NCBI RefSeq assembly: GCF_027596085.1
Contig: NC_072457.1
Span: forward strand, 27,430,831 to 27,494,830
DNA length: 64,000 nucleotides
Origin: Anoplopoma fimbria
Taxonomy: Eukaryota > Chordata > Actinopteri > Perciformes > Anoplopomatidae
Direction of reading: 5' to 3'
Below the pieces are notes generated by a model that worked only from the letters and a program-made list of their open reading frames with translations, was not told the DNA's origin and did no database searches. The stretch's first letter is position 1; the number at the start of each line of letters is the position of its first letter. The translations under genes and the position numbers were made by a program. Of this stretch, positions 12,780-24,800 are shown in pieces.

Positions 12780-13395
12780 ATGAAAGTGTCAGATTTTAGT
12801 ATGCCACAAAACTGTCTTAGAAAAGTCCTCCTAAAGTAAGCCATAAAAAACGAATATATTACTATGCAATAAAAATGTCACGTAACATATCATATTGTTT
12901 CAATGGAATGTAACAAAAAAAAGTGTCATAATGGCGTATGCCATACAAATATCATTAGATTGTATAACTTAAAAAGTCATGTAAAAGTGATATTATAGTT
13001 TGTCATACAAAAATGAACAAAAAAATGAATAGTATAGTATTCCCTAAAGAATATATATAATGTATGTTATAAAAATGTCAGAAATATCATAAAATATAAT
13101 ATGCCATAAAAAGTTATTTCAGAGTACGTTATTCAAATTTATAGTAAAGTATGTCTGAAATATAGCATAGTATATTATGCCATAACACAATGTAGAATAT
13201 AGTATGCCATATTGAAAATATAGGATTTCATGAAAATTTTAAATATGTGTAGCACCTACTGGAGTGCAAAAGTTTTGCGCTTTTTATACATGTGTAGTAT
13301 ACCATAAAGATTTAGTAGAAATAAATGTCATAGTATGCCCTTAAAATGTAAAAATGAAGAGAAAAAGATCATAGTATAATATATCATAAACACTT
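12780..13395. repeat. Diverged A-rich part of the palindromic repeat field
   Basis: Repeats such as AAAGTGTCATAATGGCGTAT and ATGTCATAGTATGCC are the reverse complement of the T-rich monomers further right (GGCATACTATACTATGAC with T tract). Copies are more diverged than in the main array, suggesting an older edge in opposite orientation. Confidence 0.65.
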
Positions 13396-13681
13396 TTCTG
13401 TCAAAATACTTTACTATGATTTTTTTTCCTTTACATACTATACTATGTACTTTTTTTGACACAATACTATCATTATTTTTGGACTGTTGACATACTGTAC
13501 AATGACTCCTTTGGATATTCTTTGCTGTGAGCTTTTTTTTGCCATATTTTACTTTTTAACCTAATTTACTTCTTTTTACATACTACACTTTTGCTTTTTT
13601 ATGACTTTTTTTTGGAAAAAAGACAGACTTTTTTTGGCATGCTATTTAATGACTTTCTTAGAATTTCTTTTGACATACTAT
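13396..13681. repeat. Palindromic repeat field, T-rich, left block
   Basis: From about 13396 the orientation switches: T tracts now lie on the + strand with TACATACTATACTATG-type cores. The block ends at the inserted LTR-like element. Confidence 0.75.
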
Positions 13682-14205
13682 TGTGATGGAAATCTTAGAG
13701 CTAGTTCCTTCGAGACAGAAGAAGTTTCGGCAGACCCCGATGTCTTAAGCAGTAACATTTATTGTTTCTTGATCGAGGAGAACAGGGAAACACCACGTGT
13801 GAATCACAGCGTACTGCTACCCAATTCTGAAGATGGTGTCCTTGAGCACAGTATTTAAACTTCCCCAGACAAGTTCCGCTATATCCAAATAGGGTTAGTT
13901 CTACATCAGCCTGGCATGTGTGAGGATTCTATTGGATATAGGATCTAAACAAGGAAATACATCTACCTTTGCTGTGCTATCAACAACATAGCCTCTGTAC
14001 AGTCTCTCTTATCCAGCGTCTCCAACCAGGCGCCAGCCTGTTGAGTCTTAACCAAATACAGAAGGTTTCTAGCTAACCTTGGCCTACCAGCTGCCCTAGA
14101 CAGCTCGGCCCTATCAGGCACATAGAGTGAGACTGGCTAAGAGAGACAGACAGTTGACCTGACCTACAGACAGTTACCTTTAACCTACAAGAGGAAAGTT
14201 TAACA
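13682..14205 (-). mobile_element. Probable solo LTR inserted in the repeat field
   Basis: A 524-bp non-repeat island begins TGTGATGG and ends TTTAACA, so it is TG...CA on either strand. On the - strand it shows LTR order: a TATA-like TTTAAATA (13852-13859), then AATAAA (13758-13763) about 95 bp later, then the terminal CA. Flanks are TACTAT (13676-13681) and TACGAT (14206-14211), a 6-bp target duplication with one mismatch. No internal retroviral or gag-pol coding sequence is present, as expected of a solo LTR left after recombination. The flank resemblance could be chance in this repetitive host. Confidence 0.55.
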
Positions 14206-14211
14206 TACGAT

Positions 14212-15365
14212 AAGGAAAATTCCTATGATATGACTTTTTTGTACTTTTTTCAACATACTATACTTTAACTTATTTTTAACTTTTTTTGACTAAACTGTGA
14301 CTTTTTTCGGCATACTATACTATGACTTTATTTAACATGCTTTACTATGACTTTTTTCAACATACTGTACTATGACTTTTTATTGACATACTATACTGTG
14401 ACTTTTTTTCCTTTTTTCGACATACTATACTATGGCTTTTTTCAACATCCTGGCTTTTTTCAACATACTATACTGTAACTTTGTCTTTTTTCGACATTTT
14501 TTCAGGTTTGTTTATTTATCCGTTACATTTCCATTTTCAATTGCAGCTCACATTAATTAGGACAAACTACAAAGGATGCAATAAACGTAAACACAACTAT
14601 GACTTTTTTTGACATACAATAGTATGACTTTTTACGACATACAATAGTATGATGACTTTTGATTTATTTCAACATACTATAGTATGACTTTTTTTCAATA
14701 CATACAATAGTATGACTTTTTTTTGACATACTATATGACTTTTTTTACTTTTTTCATACTATAGTATGACTTTTTTCGACATACTATAGATGACCTTTTT
14801 TTTGATTTTTTCACATACTATAGTATGACTTTTTTTTCAATTTTTTTTTTCGACATACTATGCTATGTATGACTTTTTTTGACATACAATAGTATGACTT
14901 TTTTACAATAGTATGACTTTTTTCGACATACTATAGACATACTATTCAAATGCTTTTTTTTGACATACAATAGTAAGACTTTGAAAAAATATATCATTAA
15001 TGATTTATTTCGACATACTATACTATGACCTTTTTTCGACATATTATATGGCTTTTTACGACATACTATAGTATGACTTTTTACGACATACAATAGTATG
15101 ACTTTTTTTTGACATACTATTCTATGACTTATTTCAACATAATATACTGTGACTCTTTTTTCCCTTTTTTAGATTTTTTTTTGGCTTTTTTTGACATACT
15201 ATACTATGACTTTTTTATACTCTTTTCGTCATAATATACAATTACTTTTTTCAACATACTATATTATGACTTTTATTTTTACATACTATTCTATGACTCG
15301 CTACTTTTTTCGACAGACTATACTATGACTTTTTTTGACATGCTTTACTATAACTTTTTAATATG
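14212..15365. repeat. Palindromic repeat field, T-rich, middle block
   Basis: Tandem monomers of about 22-30 bp: GACATACTATAGTATGAC or GACATACTATACTATGAC followed by 5-9 T. The core CATACTATAGTATG is a perfect 14-bp palindrome; the ACTATACTATG variant is not. Confidence 0.9.
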
Positions 15366-16294
15366 CTATCCTATACATTTTTTAATGAATCATTAAGATC
15401 AGATTGTTGATTGCATTTTATGTTATTGTTTTATTATTGTTTTTCTTTTTTTATGCTGCTTTTAAATGAAAAGCACTTTGTAACCTTCTTAAGAGAAGTC
15501 CTATATGAATAAAGTTCAGTACAGTATTGTCATTATCATTATTTCTCCAATCTGAACTCCCTATTGTCGATTATTGTTCAAGGGTCATTATGATTATTTT
15601 CTTCTGTTAAAGACTGAAAACTCATATGTTCTCAATGCAACATTGCACATAAAACAAATCATAATAAAATAAATGTCTGTCTGTTATTGTTAAATGTAGC
15701 AATGGAAGAGGTTCATCGTATTTGGTGTTGATGTACTTGCATGATTCTTGTAATATTGTATCCACATGGTTGAATGTAGTTATTGGAAGTAACTTTCGAG
15801 ATAACAATCAGCTAAATGAATAAAATGTAATGTACCAGATTTCTTCAAAACTTTGAAATAAGAAGACACTTTTGAAATTAAGTTTATTTCACAGTGCCTA
15901 AAAATACACGTTATTTTCTTCCTCCAAATCATTCATAGAAAATACTATAGAAAAGATACAAACATTCTGTCATTCAATTGATTTTTTTACTTTTAATTAA
16001 TCACAATGTATTCACAACAGGAGTGTCACAGCATGAGATGAAAGGAACCAATGCAATCAACAAAGACACATATTTATATATAGTTTAGCTGAAAAAGCCA
16101 ACACTGGTATGGTAAGACATCTGAGCTCATACAGAAGAAGACTTTGGACGAAGTGAAGAAACTGCATATCCTCAATTTTGGTCTGGAACTCTGCACTCAT
16201 CTGGGGAGAAAGAGAGAAGGAAGACCTAGTCATTTGCATCACATGCATATAAGTTCTCAAACGGGCTCTCCAAGTTTTTAATTTATATATATAT
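15366..16294. other. Non-repeat interruption with a LINE/SINE-like 3' tail
   Basis: The tandem motif is absent here. AAGCACTTTGTAA (15471-15483) followed by CTATATGAATAAAGTT (about 15501-15516) resembles the 3' end of a common fish retroposon (AGCACTTTGTAA...CTATATAAATAAAGTT). The rest, to 16294, has no recognisable gene. Confidence 0.5.
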
Positions 16295-19200
16295 AAGTGT
16301 ATTTCTTTTTCGACATGCTATACTGTGATTATTTATGACTATTGCCATACAATACTGTGACTTCTCTCAACATAATATACTGTTATTTACAACATGCAAT
16401 ATATATTTTTTTGACATACAATAGTAAGACTTTTAAAAAATATATCATTAATGATTTATTTCGACATACTATACTATGACTTCTTTTCCTTTTTCCAACA
16501 TACTATAGTAAGACTCTTTAAATATATTATTAATGATTTATTTCAACAGACTATACGACTTTTTTTACTTTTTTTTTGACATACTATTCTATGACTTTTT
16601 TTTGACATACTATAGTATGCCTTTTTTTGACATACAATAGTATGACTTTTAAAAAAATATCATTAATGATTTATTTCAACATACTATACTATGACTTTTT
16701 TTGAACATATTATAGCAAGACTTTTTTTTATTAAATACTATATATAGATGTTTTTTAATACTATTCTATGACTTTTTTCGACATACTATTCTATAACTTA
16801 TTTTTGACATACTATAGTATGACTTTTTTTTTGACATTTTTTTAAAAAAATATCATTAATGATTTATTTCGACATACTATTCTATGACTTTTTTTTTTTT
16901 CGACATACTATAGTATGACTTTTTTTAATTTAACCTTTTTTTACTATTATAACCTTTTTTTTTTACTTTTTTCGACATACTATAGTATGACTTTTTTTTC
17001 AATTTTTTTTCGAATACTATGCTATTTTTTGACATACCATACTATGACTTTTTCGACATACTATAGTATAACCTTTTTTTTTAACTTTTTTTCGACATAC
17101 TATAGTATGACTTTTTTTTCAATTTTTTTCGACATACTATGCTATGACAGTTTTGGACATACCATACTATGACTTTTTCGACATACTATTGTATAACCTT
17201 TTTTTTTACTTTTTTCGACATACTAAAGTATGACTTTTTTTCAATTTGACCTTTTTTTTTTTACTTTTTTTCGACATACTAAAGTATGACCTTTTTTTCG
17301 ACATACTATGCTATGACTTTTTTTACTTTTTTCAACATACTATTCTATGACTTTTTTTGACATACAATAGTGTATATATTAAAAAAATATATATCATTAA
17401 TGATTTATTTCGACATACTATTCTATGACTTTTTTTCGACATACTATAGTATGTCTTTTTTCAACATACAATAGTAAGACTTTGAAAAAATATATCAATG
17501 ATTTATTTTGACATACTATTCTATGACTTTTTTTGACATACTATAGTATGCCTTTTTTTGACATACAATAGTATGACTTTTAAAAAAATATCATTCATGA
17601 TTTATTTCAACATACTATACTATGACTTTTTTTCAACATACTATACTATGACTTTTTTTTTGACATATTATAGCATAGACTTTTTTTTTAAATACTATAT
17701 ATAGATTTTTTAATACTATTCTATGACTTTTTTTTTTTTTCGACATACTAAGTATGACTTTTTTTCAACATACTATGCTATGACAGTTTTTGACATACCA
17801 TACTATGACTTTTTCGACATACTATAGTATAACCTTTTTTTTTTACTTTTTTCGACATACTATAGTATGACTTTTTTTCAATTTGACCTTTTTTTGACTT
17901 TTTTCGACATACTATAGTATGACCTTTTTTTTTTTTTTTTCGACATACTATAGTATGACTTTTTTTTTGACATTTTTTTAATACATACTATTCTATGACA
18001 GTTTTTGACATACCATACTTTGACTTTTTCACATACTATAGTATAACCTTTTTTTTGACATACAATAGTGTATATATTAAAAAAATATATATCATTAATG
18101 ATTTATTTCTACATACTATAGTAAGACTTTTTTAAATATATAGTATTAATGATTTATTTCAACAACTATACATGACAACTTTTTTTTACTTTTTTCAACA
18201 TACTATACTATGACTTTTTTTTCAACATATTATAGCAAGACTTTTTTTAAAAAAAATACTATATATAGATGTTTTTTAATACTATTCTATAACTTTTTTC
18301 AACATACTATTCTATGACTTTTTTTGACATACTATAGTATGCCTTTTTTTAGACATACTATAGTATGACTTTTTTTATCGAATACTATATCATTAATGAT
18401 TTATTTTTTTTGACATACTATACTATGACTTTTTTTTAACATTTTTTTCGACTATAGTAATGATCATTTTTTAACATACTATACTAATGACTTTTTTCAA
18501 CTATGCTATGACTTTTTTTCATTTTTTCAAACTGGACCCATGACATTTTTTTACAATTTTCACATACCATAGAATGACTTTTTTTGTCGACATACTATAG
18601 TATGACCTTTTTTTACTATGACTTTTTTCGACATACTATAGTATGACCTTTTTTTTAAACATTTTTTTTTATACTATAGTATGACCTTTTTTTTTTTGAC
18701 TTTTTTCGACATACTATAGTATGACTTTTTTTTTTTTTATTTTTTTCGACATACTATGCTATGACAGTTTTTGACATACCATACTATGACTTTTTTTTCG
18801 ACATACTATAGTATAACCTTTTTTTTACAATTTTTTTAACATACTATAGTATGACTTTTTTTTCAATTTGACCTTTTTTTTTTATTTTTTAACATACTAT
18901 AGTATACCTTTTTTTGACATACAATAGTATGACTTTTTTTAAATATCATTCATGATTTATTTCAACATACTATACTATGACTTTTTTTACTTAATGATTT
19001 TTTCAACATACTATTCTATGACTTTTTTTCAACATATTATAGAAGACTTTTTTTTCAAATACTAAAAAATATATAGATTTTTTTGACATACTATTCTATG
19101 ACTTTTTTCGACATACTATAGTATGACTTTTTTCAATTTTTTTTTAAAAAATATATCATTCATGATTTATACTATACTATGACAGTTTTGACATACCATA

Positions 19201-20605
19201 TATGACTTTTTCGACATACTATAGTATGACCTTTTTTTTACTTTTTTTTCGACATACTATAGTATGACTTTTTTTCAATTTGACCTTTTTTATGACTTTT
19301 TTTTACATACTATAGTATAACCTTTTTTTTTTTAAAAAAATATTAAGTATGACTTTTTTCACATACTATAGTATGACTTTTTTTTTTGAATTTTTTTCGA
19401 CATACTATGCTATGACAGTTTTTGACATACCATACTATGACTTTTTCGACATACTATAGTATAACCTTTTTTTGACATACAATAGTGTATATATTAAAAA
19501 AATATATATCATTAATGATTTATTTCTACATACTATAGTAAGACTCTTTTTAAATATATTATTAATGATTTATTTCAACAGACTATACAACAACTTTTTT
19601 TTACTTTTTTCAACATACTATACTATGACTTTTTTTCAACATATTATAGCAAGACTTTTTTTAAAAAATACTATATATAGATGTTTTTTAATACTATTCT
19701 ATAACTTTGTTTTGACATACTATTCTATGACTTTTTTTGACATACTATAGTATGCCTTTTTTGACATACAATAGTATGACTTTTAAAAAAATATCATTAA
19801 TGATTTATTTCGACATACTATACTATGACTTTTTTCAACATACTATAGTAATATCATTTTTTAAAATACTATTTAATGATTTTTTTCAACATGCTATGAC
19901 TTTTTTTCATCAAACTGGACTATGACATTTTTTTGACATACTATACTATGACTTTTTTTCAACATATTATAGCAAGACTTTTTTTTAAATACTATATATA
20001 GACTTTTTTCAATACTATACTAGGACTTTTTTTAAAAACTTTTTTCAATACAGTATACAATTACTTTTAAAAAAAATATTAATCTATGACTTTTTTCGAC
20101 ATACTATAGTATGACTTTTTACTTTTTTCAACATAGTATACTGTGACTTTATGTCTTTTCTCGACATACTATAAGATGACTTTTTTTCATCAAACTAGAC
20201 TATGACATTTATTTCTACATATTATAGTAAGACTTTTTTTAACTATATAATTTATTATTTTTTTCATCATACTATACTATGACTTTTTTTTACTTTTTTC
20301 AACATACTATACAATGACTTTTTTTAACTTTTTACTATACAGTGACTATTTTATTACTTTCTTTCGGCATACTATTCTATGACTTTTCTATTTTCTTTTT
20401 TGACATTTTTTTTCCGACATTCTACACTGTGACTTTTTTCAACATACTATTCCTGACTTTTTTTCAACATGCTTTACTTTTTTCGACATAGTATACTATG
20501 ACTTTATTAACTTTTTTTCAACTTAATATACTATGACTTTTTACGACATACTATACTGTGATTTTTTAAAAATGTTTCGACATACTGGACTATGACTTTT
20601 CTATG
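16295..20605. repeat. Palindromic repeat field, main T-rich array
   Basis: About 4.3 kb of short monomers with palindromic cores (CATACTATAGTATG) and T tracts, interspersed with a second module carrying another perfect palindrome, ATCATTAATGAT, followed by TTATTTC (for example near 16443, 17395, 18090, 19507). The marker TGACATACAATAGTGTATAT recurs at 17359, 18056 and 19473, spacings of 697 and 1417 bp, which suggests a higher-order unit near 0.7 kb. Open frames in it are Phe/Tyr-rich artefacts of the T tracts. Confidence 0.9.
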
Positions 20606-21330
20606 ACGTTTTTGAAATAAAAAACGCTCACTCTGTGATGACTGTGTTATGGTGTCGGGTTGTAGCCAGGGTGCACTCAACCTTTTAAAGAGTAAGTACT
20701 GCAAATCAATTATATTTGCTTCACAGCATGAACATGGATGGATTTTCCGAGTGACACTACTGCCATCTAGAGGGCAGGATCAGTAATGGAGTGTTCCTTA
20801 GCATAAAAACTACATAACCCTAACACAGTATGACAAGATTTTGTTGACCAATAAGTCTTTGAAAACTGCACATTAGACAAGTTATTCCATAACATAAGTT
20901 TTAAATCAGGCTCTTCTAGTGGTTTGAAATGGCCAAATTTCAAATTTGGACAATTCATTTAATGTTGTTTTCCCTATTTGGTTAGTTCTCACAAATATAT
21001 TTTATTTATAGACCTTGTTCATTAACCAGTACCTTCTGCAATTGTAAACATTATTGAAGGAGAGCAGTTTTTTTTTCACCACTTTCCAAAAGTGGATGTT
21101 TTGATGTCCATGTTACTAAGAGGAAATGCTTCTATCAATTTGTTCCTGTTTAATAATCTGCTATTCTGACTCACAGTATACAAAAAACAGCCTACATCAC
21201 TGTCTCAGTTAGTTTCAGTGGCCAAATGGTATCCTGGTTTAGAATTTAGGCAAGTATAGAAGATAAACGTGACTGTGTCCCTGCAGGTATATTTCTATAT
21301 GAATCATAGAAGACGAATCGGAGCCAGTCA
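20606..21330. other. Non-coding flank between repeat field and smap1
   Basis: Unique sequence with no gene seen. CTAGAGGGCAG at about 20766-20776 is a partial CTCF-like core but its left half does not fit the consensus. Confidence 0.5.
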
Positions 21331-21336
21331 TTTATT
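21331..21336 (-). terminator. Candidate smap1 poly(A) signal
   Basis: TTTATT on the + strand is AATAAA on the - strand, about 530 nt beyond the smap1 stop codon. It is one plausible end for the 3' UTR. Confidence 0.4.
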
Positions 21337-21862
21337 ATCACTTTAATTTTATAGGGGAACCACAAGTACTTTAAAAGAAGGTTATACAGCGCTGTACATT
21401 TGGGAGCAGTACTGACAGACTTGATAGTCATATCTTCTCCCGTTAAATACTATTCATTTAAATGTTCTATATTCTTATAATGATACAGTGGTACAATAAA
21501 AGCTTGTGTAACTGGTCCTGCAGCTTTTCTGATATGTCGATATCATTTTTGTTGGGACTGTTATTTCCTTGTCATTTTTTTTCCAAAAAAGGAAAATAAA
21601 AGTTAAGATCAAAAACCATACGACAGGCAGAAACTGCCAGGCTGTAATCCTGCATGACTCCCAATTCACTCACACAATAGAGAGAAAGAGAGACAGAGAA
21701 AGGGAGAAGGAAAAAAAAGGAGATACAATTTCATGTTCTGAAGGCTGGTCAGCGATGAGATGGGCACCAGTTCATAGGGAGGTCCAGAGGAGCACAAGAT
21801 ATATTTTGCACTTTCTGCAACCTCGACTCTTACTCTGCCCAACCATCAACCCGCTTGAAGGC

Positions 21863-24800
21863 TCACTTCCATAGCTGTGTGCTCAGAGTCTGGCCAGATC
21901 CAGCGGCGGCCCATCCACCCATAGCTGACGGAGGCTGACCGAAGGCCATCTGGCCACCTGCACCATTCAGAGTCATCCCTGACATCTGCTGATTCACCTG
22001 AGGATGTAAGAGAGATCTGTATCAACACTAGAGCAAAATACCATGGATTTAAACCTGTAATATTTTAATTCTGAACCCAACCATGTCCAGAAACTAGTCC
22101 ATGTTCTCCGTAGTCGGATTGAGATATGAGGTAAAAGCATGTTTCTTAAAAATAGCAGTCAAAGTTGAACTTAAAATCAAAGCTCCTCCTGCGAGAGCTC
22201 TTCACTAGACTTTTTACCGGCTTGATTTGGTGTCTCCCCTTCTGGCCTCTAGAGGTCAGGAATCAGTCACTGCTGCTCCACAGAGTATCTACACCCCAGG
22301 TGGCTGCTGGATGCTCTGTCCACATCCTGTGTAGTAACTTCATAATGCACTATTGATCAACGCATCATCATATCTGGGTTGTGGTCAAATGTAAAACTAA
22401 CAACACCTGACATACACGTATGAACATAAGGCTGTGCAGTTTATCAAATTCAATTACGATATTGATTTTTGAATATTATGAAAACAAGATAATAAACAGA
22501 AACAATTATTGTGACGCATTAATTGCATTAGTTGCTCAAGGTCGGCTACGAAAGGCCCGGGGTGAAGGTGAAGTTTTACAGCACCGTGGCCCGGACCTCT
22601 CCGTGTAGTGCTTGCTGTATGCTATCTCCCACCGGCAGCGGACTGTCCTTGAAACACAAATCCCGTCTTGTTGACCATGCTTTGTGAGTGGGACTTTTTT
22701 CTGCTGTGACATCACCATTCATATCTCTACAACCAATGTGTTTATGGTTGAATTGTTTACTAGAGCACAATGTTCTTTGTAGATCTAGCCTCCTAGTTTT
22801 GCTCTCAAAGTGCACCAGATAATATGGATGCATTTAACTATAACATATTCTTTCTAAACACGTGTTTGCAAAGTCAATGAGTCATCGTGTTAAAAAAATC
22901 GTGATCTCAATATTCACCAAAACAATTGTGATTGTTGCCATAATAAAGCAGCCATACATGCACACAACCCACAAAGCAAGATTTAATGTAGAGTTGCATT
23001 TCTAAATACCCTCTTACAATGCTGCCGTAATCAACAAAGCTTAATGGCTCTCCATACCTGACCCATGTTCCACTGAGCCTGCTGTCCAGGCTGGATGGCG
23101 TACATGCCCTGAGCAGGCACCATGCCTGCATGCAACGCACCACCCTGTGGTCCCATCATCCTCGGTGCCATGCCCATCACACCGGTGGCTGGCGCATTCC
23201 CCATGAAGCCATTAGGCATCGTCATCCCAACCATCATGCCCGGACTGGGTCCCATCATGGCTGCCCCACTCTGAGCCATCATGGCACCCATGACGGTTGT
23301 AGGCGGCATGCCGGTGCCCATGCCAGGGAAAGCCTGATAACCACCAGTGGCCTGGACAGGAAACTGCATCTGGGAGGGGCCCATGAACATGCCGGCTGAG
23401 GGGAGGAGAAGACATGCAAAACAGAAGGAAAAGTGTTACGCATACAAATATGTTCTTTCAAACCTGTACTGTGGGATGTGGGGCGTTTTCCAAAAGTACT
23501 TAAATAAATTGTCTGTGTTTGTTTAAGGAGCCTGCTAATCAGGATGAGAAATTTCGACAGGTCTTTGGGACTGTGTTGGGACATACAAGCATGCATCTAC
23601 TTGATCCTCATGGCTTCCGTTTGCCACATAGATCCCAGCATTACCTTGGTGAGGACAATGTTAATCTAGCACAGGGGTTTTCAAAGTCTGACACAGTTGG
23701 CCTCCCCATGGACAAAATCTAGACAACTGCACCCCCAAGTTTTGGAAAACAAACTTAAACCTGAAGTATAATGTTGCCTAGAAGGCAGTGAGTTAGTTGC
23801 GGGCGACAATTGGACCCCATTTTCTTTGCCCGTATATAACGGGATAATTCTCAGGCAAGTTCTGAGTTATAGGAAGCATCTTTTTTTCTATGATATCTTG
23901 GCAGGTTTATGGGGAGCTAGCTATCAAACCGCAAAATGTTATGGTACAGACCAAACGTGTCTGTAGGACAGAGCAATGAACCCAAATCTGGAAATAAAAT
24001 TTCTGGTCAGATTTGCAATCAATCTTGCTTATTCTTTGATCAAAAAGTTCCCAATTTAAATAAAAACTTTTGGCCAATTTTAGGCAAAGTTCTTTTGTTA
24101 AATGATTAAAGGGTTTGGTAGGAAAGAAAATTACTTGGCTTGTATTTGACATTTTTACTTAATTTTTGCATCCTCACCAGTCGGGGCCTGTTGGGACATG
24201 TTGTTGGTTCCGTACAGAGACAGGATGGAGTCCTTGGACAGCAGCTTTTTGGCCGTGTCTTCAGTTTTAGTGGTGCTACTGGTGTCACTGAACAAGTCCA
24301 GGTCTCCCTGCCCCGACCCCGAGCTGGCTCCGCCTCCAGCTGCTCCTGCTGTTGGAACTTGGGTCGGAGTACTGGCCGCGTTACTGGAGCTCACCTGACA
24401 GAGGGAAAGGTTTAAGATGAAGGAATGGAATGACAGCAACAGAGTTTAAAACATCAGTAGCCTAATTTTAAACCTGTCCTGACAAAACATCTTTCAAGTT
24501 AATCAACAAATTATCATCAATAAAGGTTCCATCATTAAACCAAATTACATTTAATTAAAGTTTACGACCTAGTTGCCATGCTGGCATACAGCCCTCAGCT
24601 ATTTGACAGAATGGTTTCCATGATAGCAATCACGCATAAATTAAGTGAAAATACCCTGTCCTGCATGACAATCCCAATATTTCATTTTGTGGCATTTTGG
24701 GTGGCTGTTAGTAGCTTTTACAGCCATAAGCTTGGTGGTAATTCAATCCCCCATGACCTAACAAGAAGTACTTTTACCAGTAATACCTGTACTGTGAGAC

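Noticed and set aside
16915..19925. Phe/Tyr-rich frames in the repeat field
   Set aside because: Direct translations of T tracts and ATACTAT repeats.
20764..20778. CTCF-like site near CTAGAGGGCAG
   Set aside because: Left half of the motif deviates from consensus by an inserted base.
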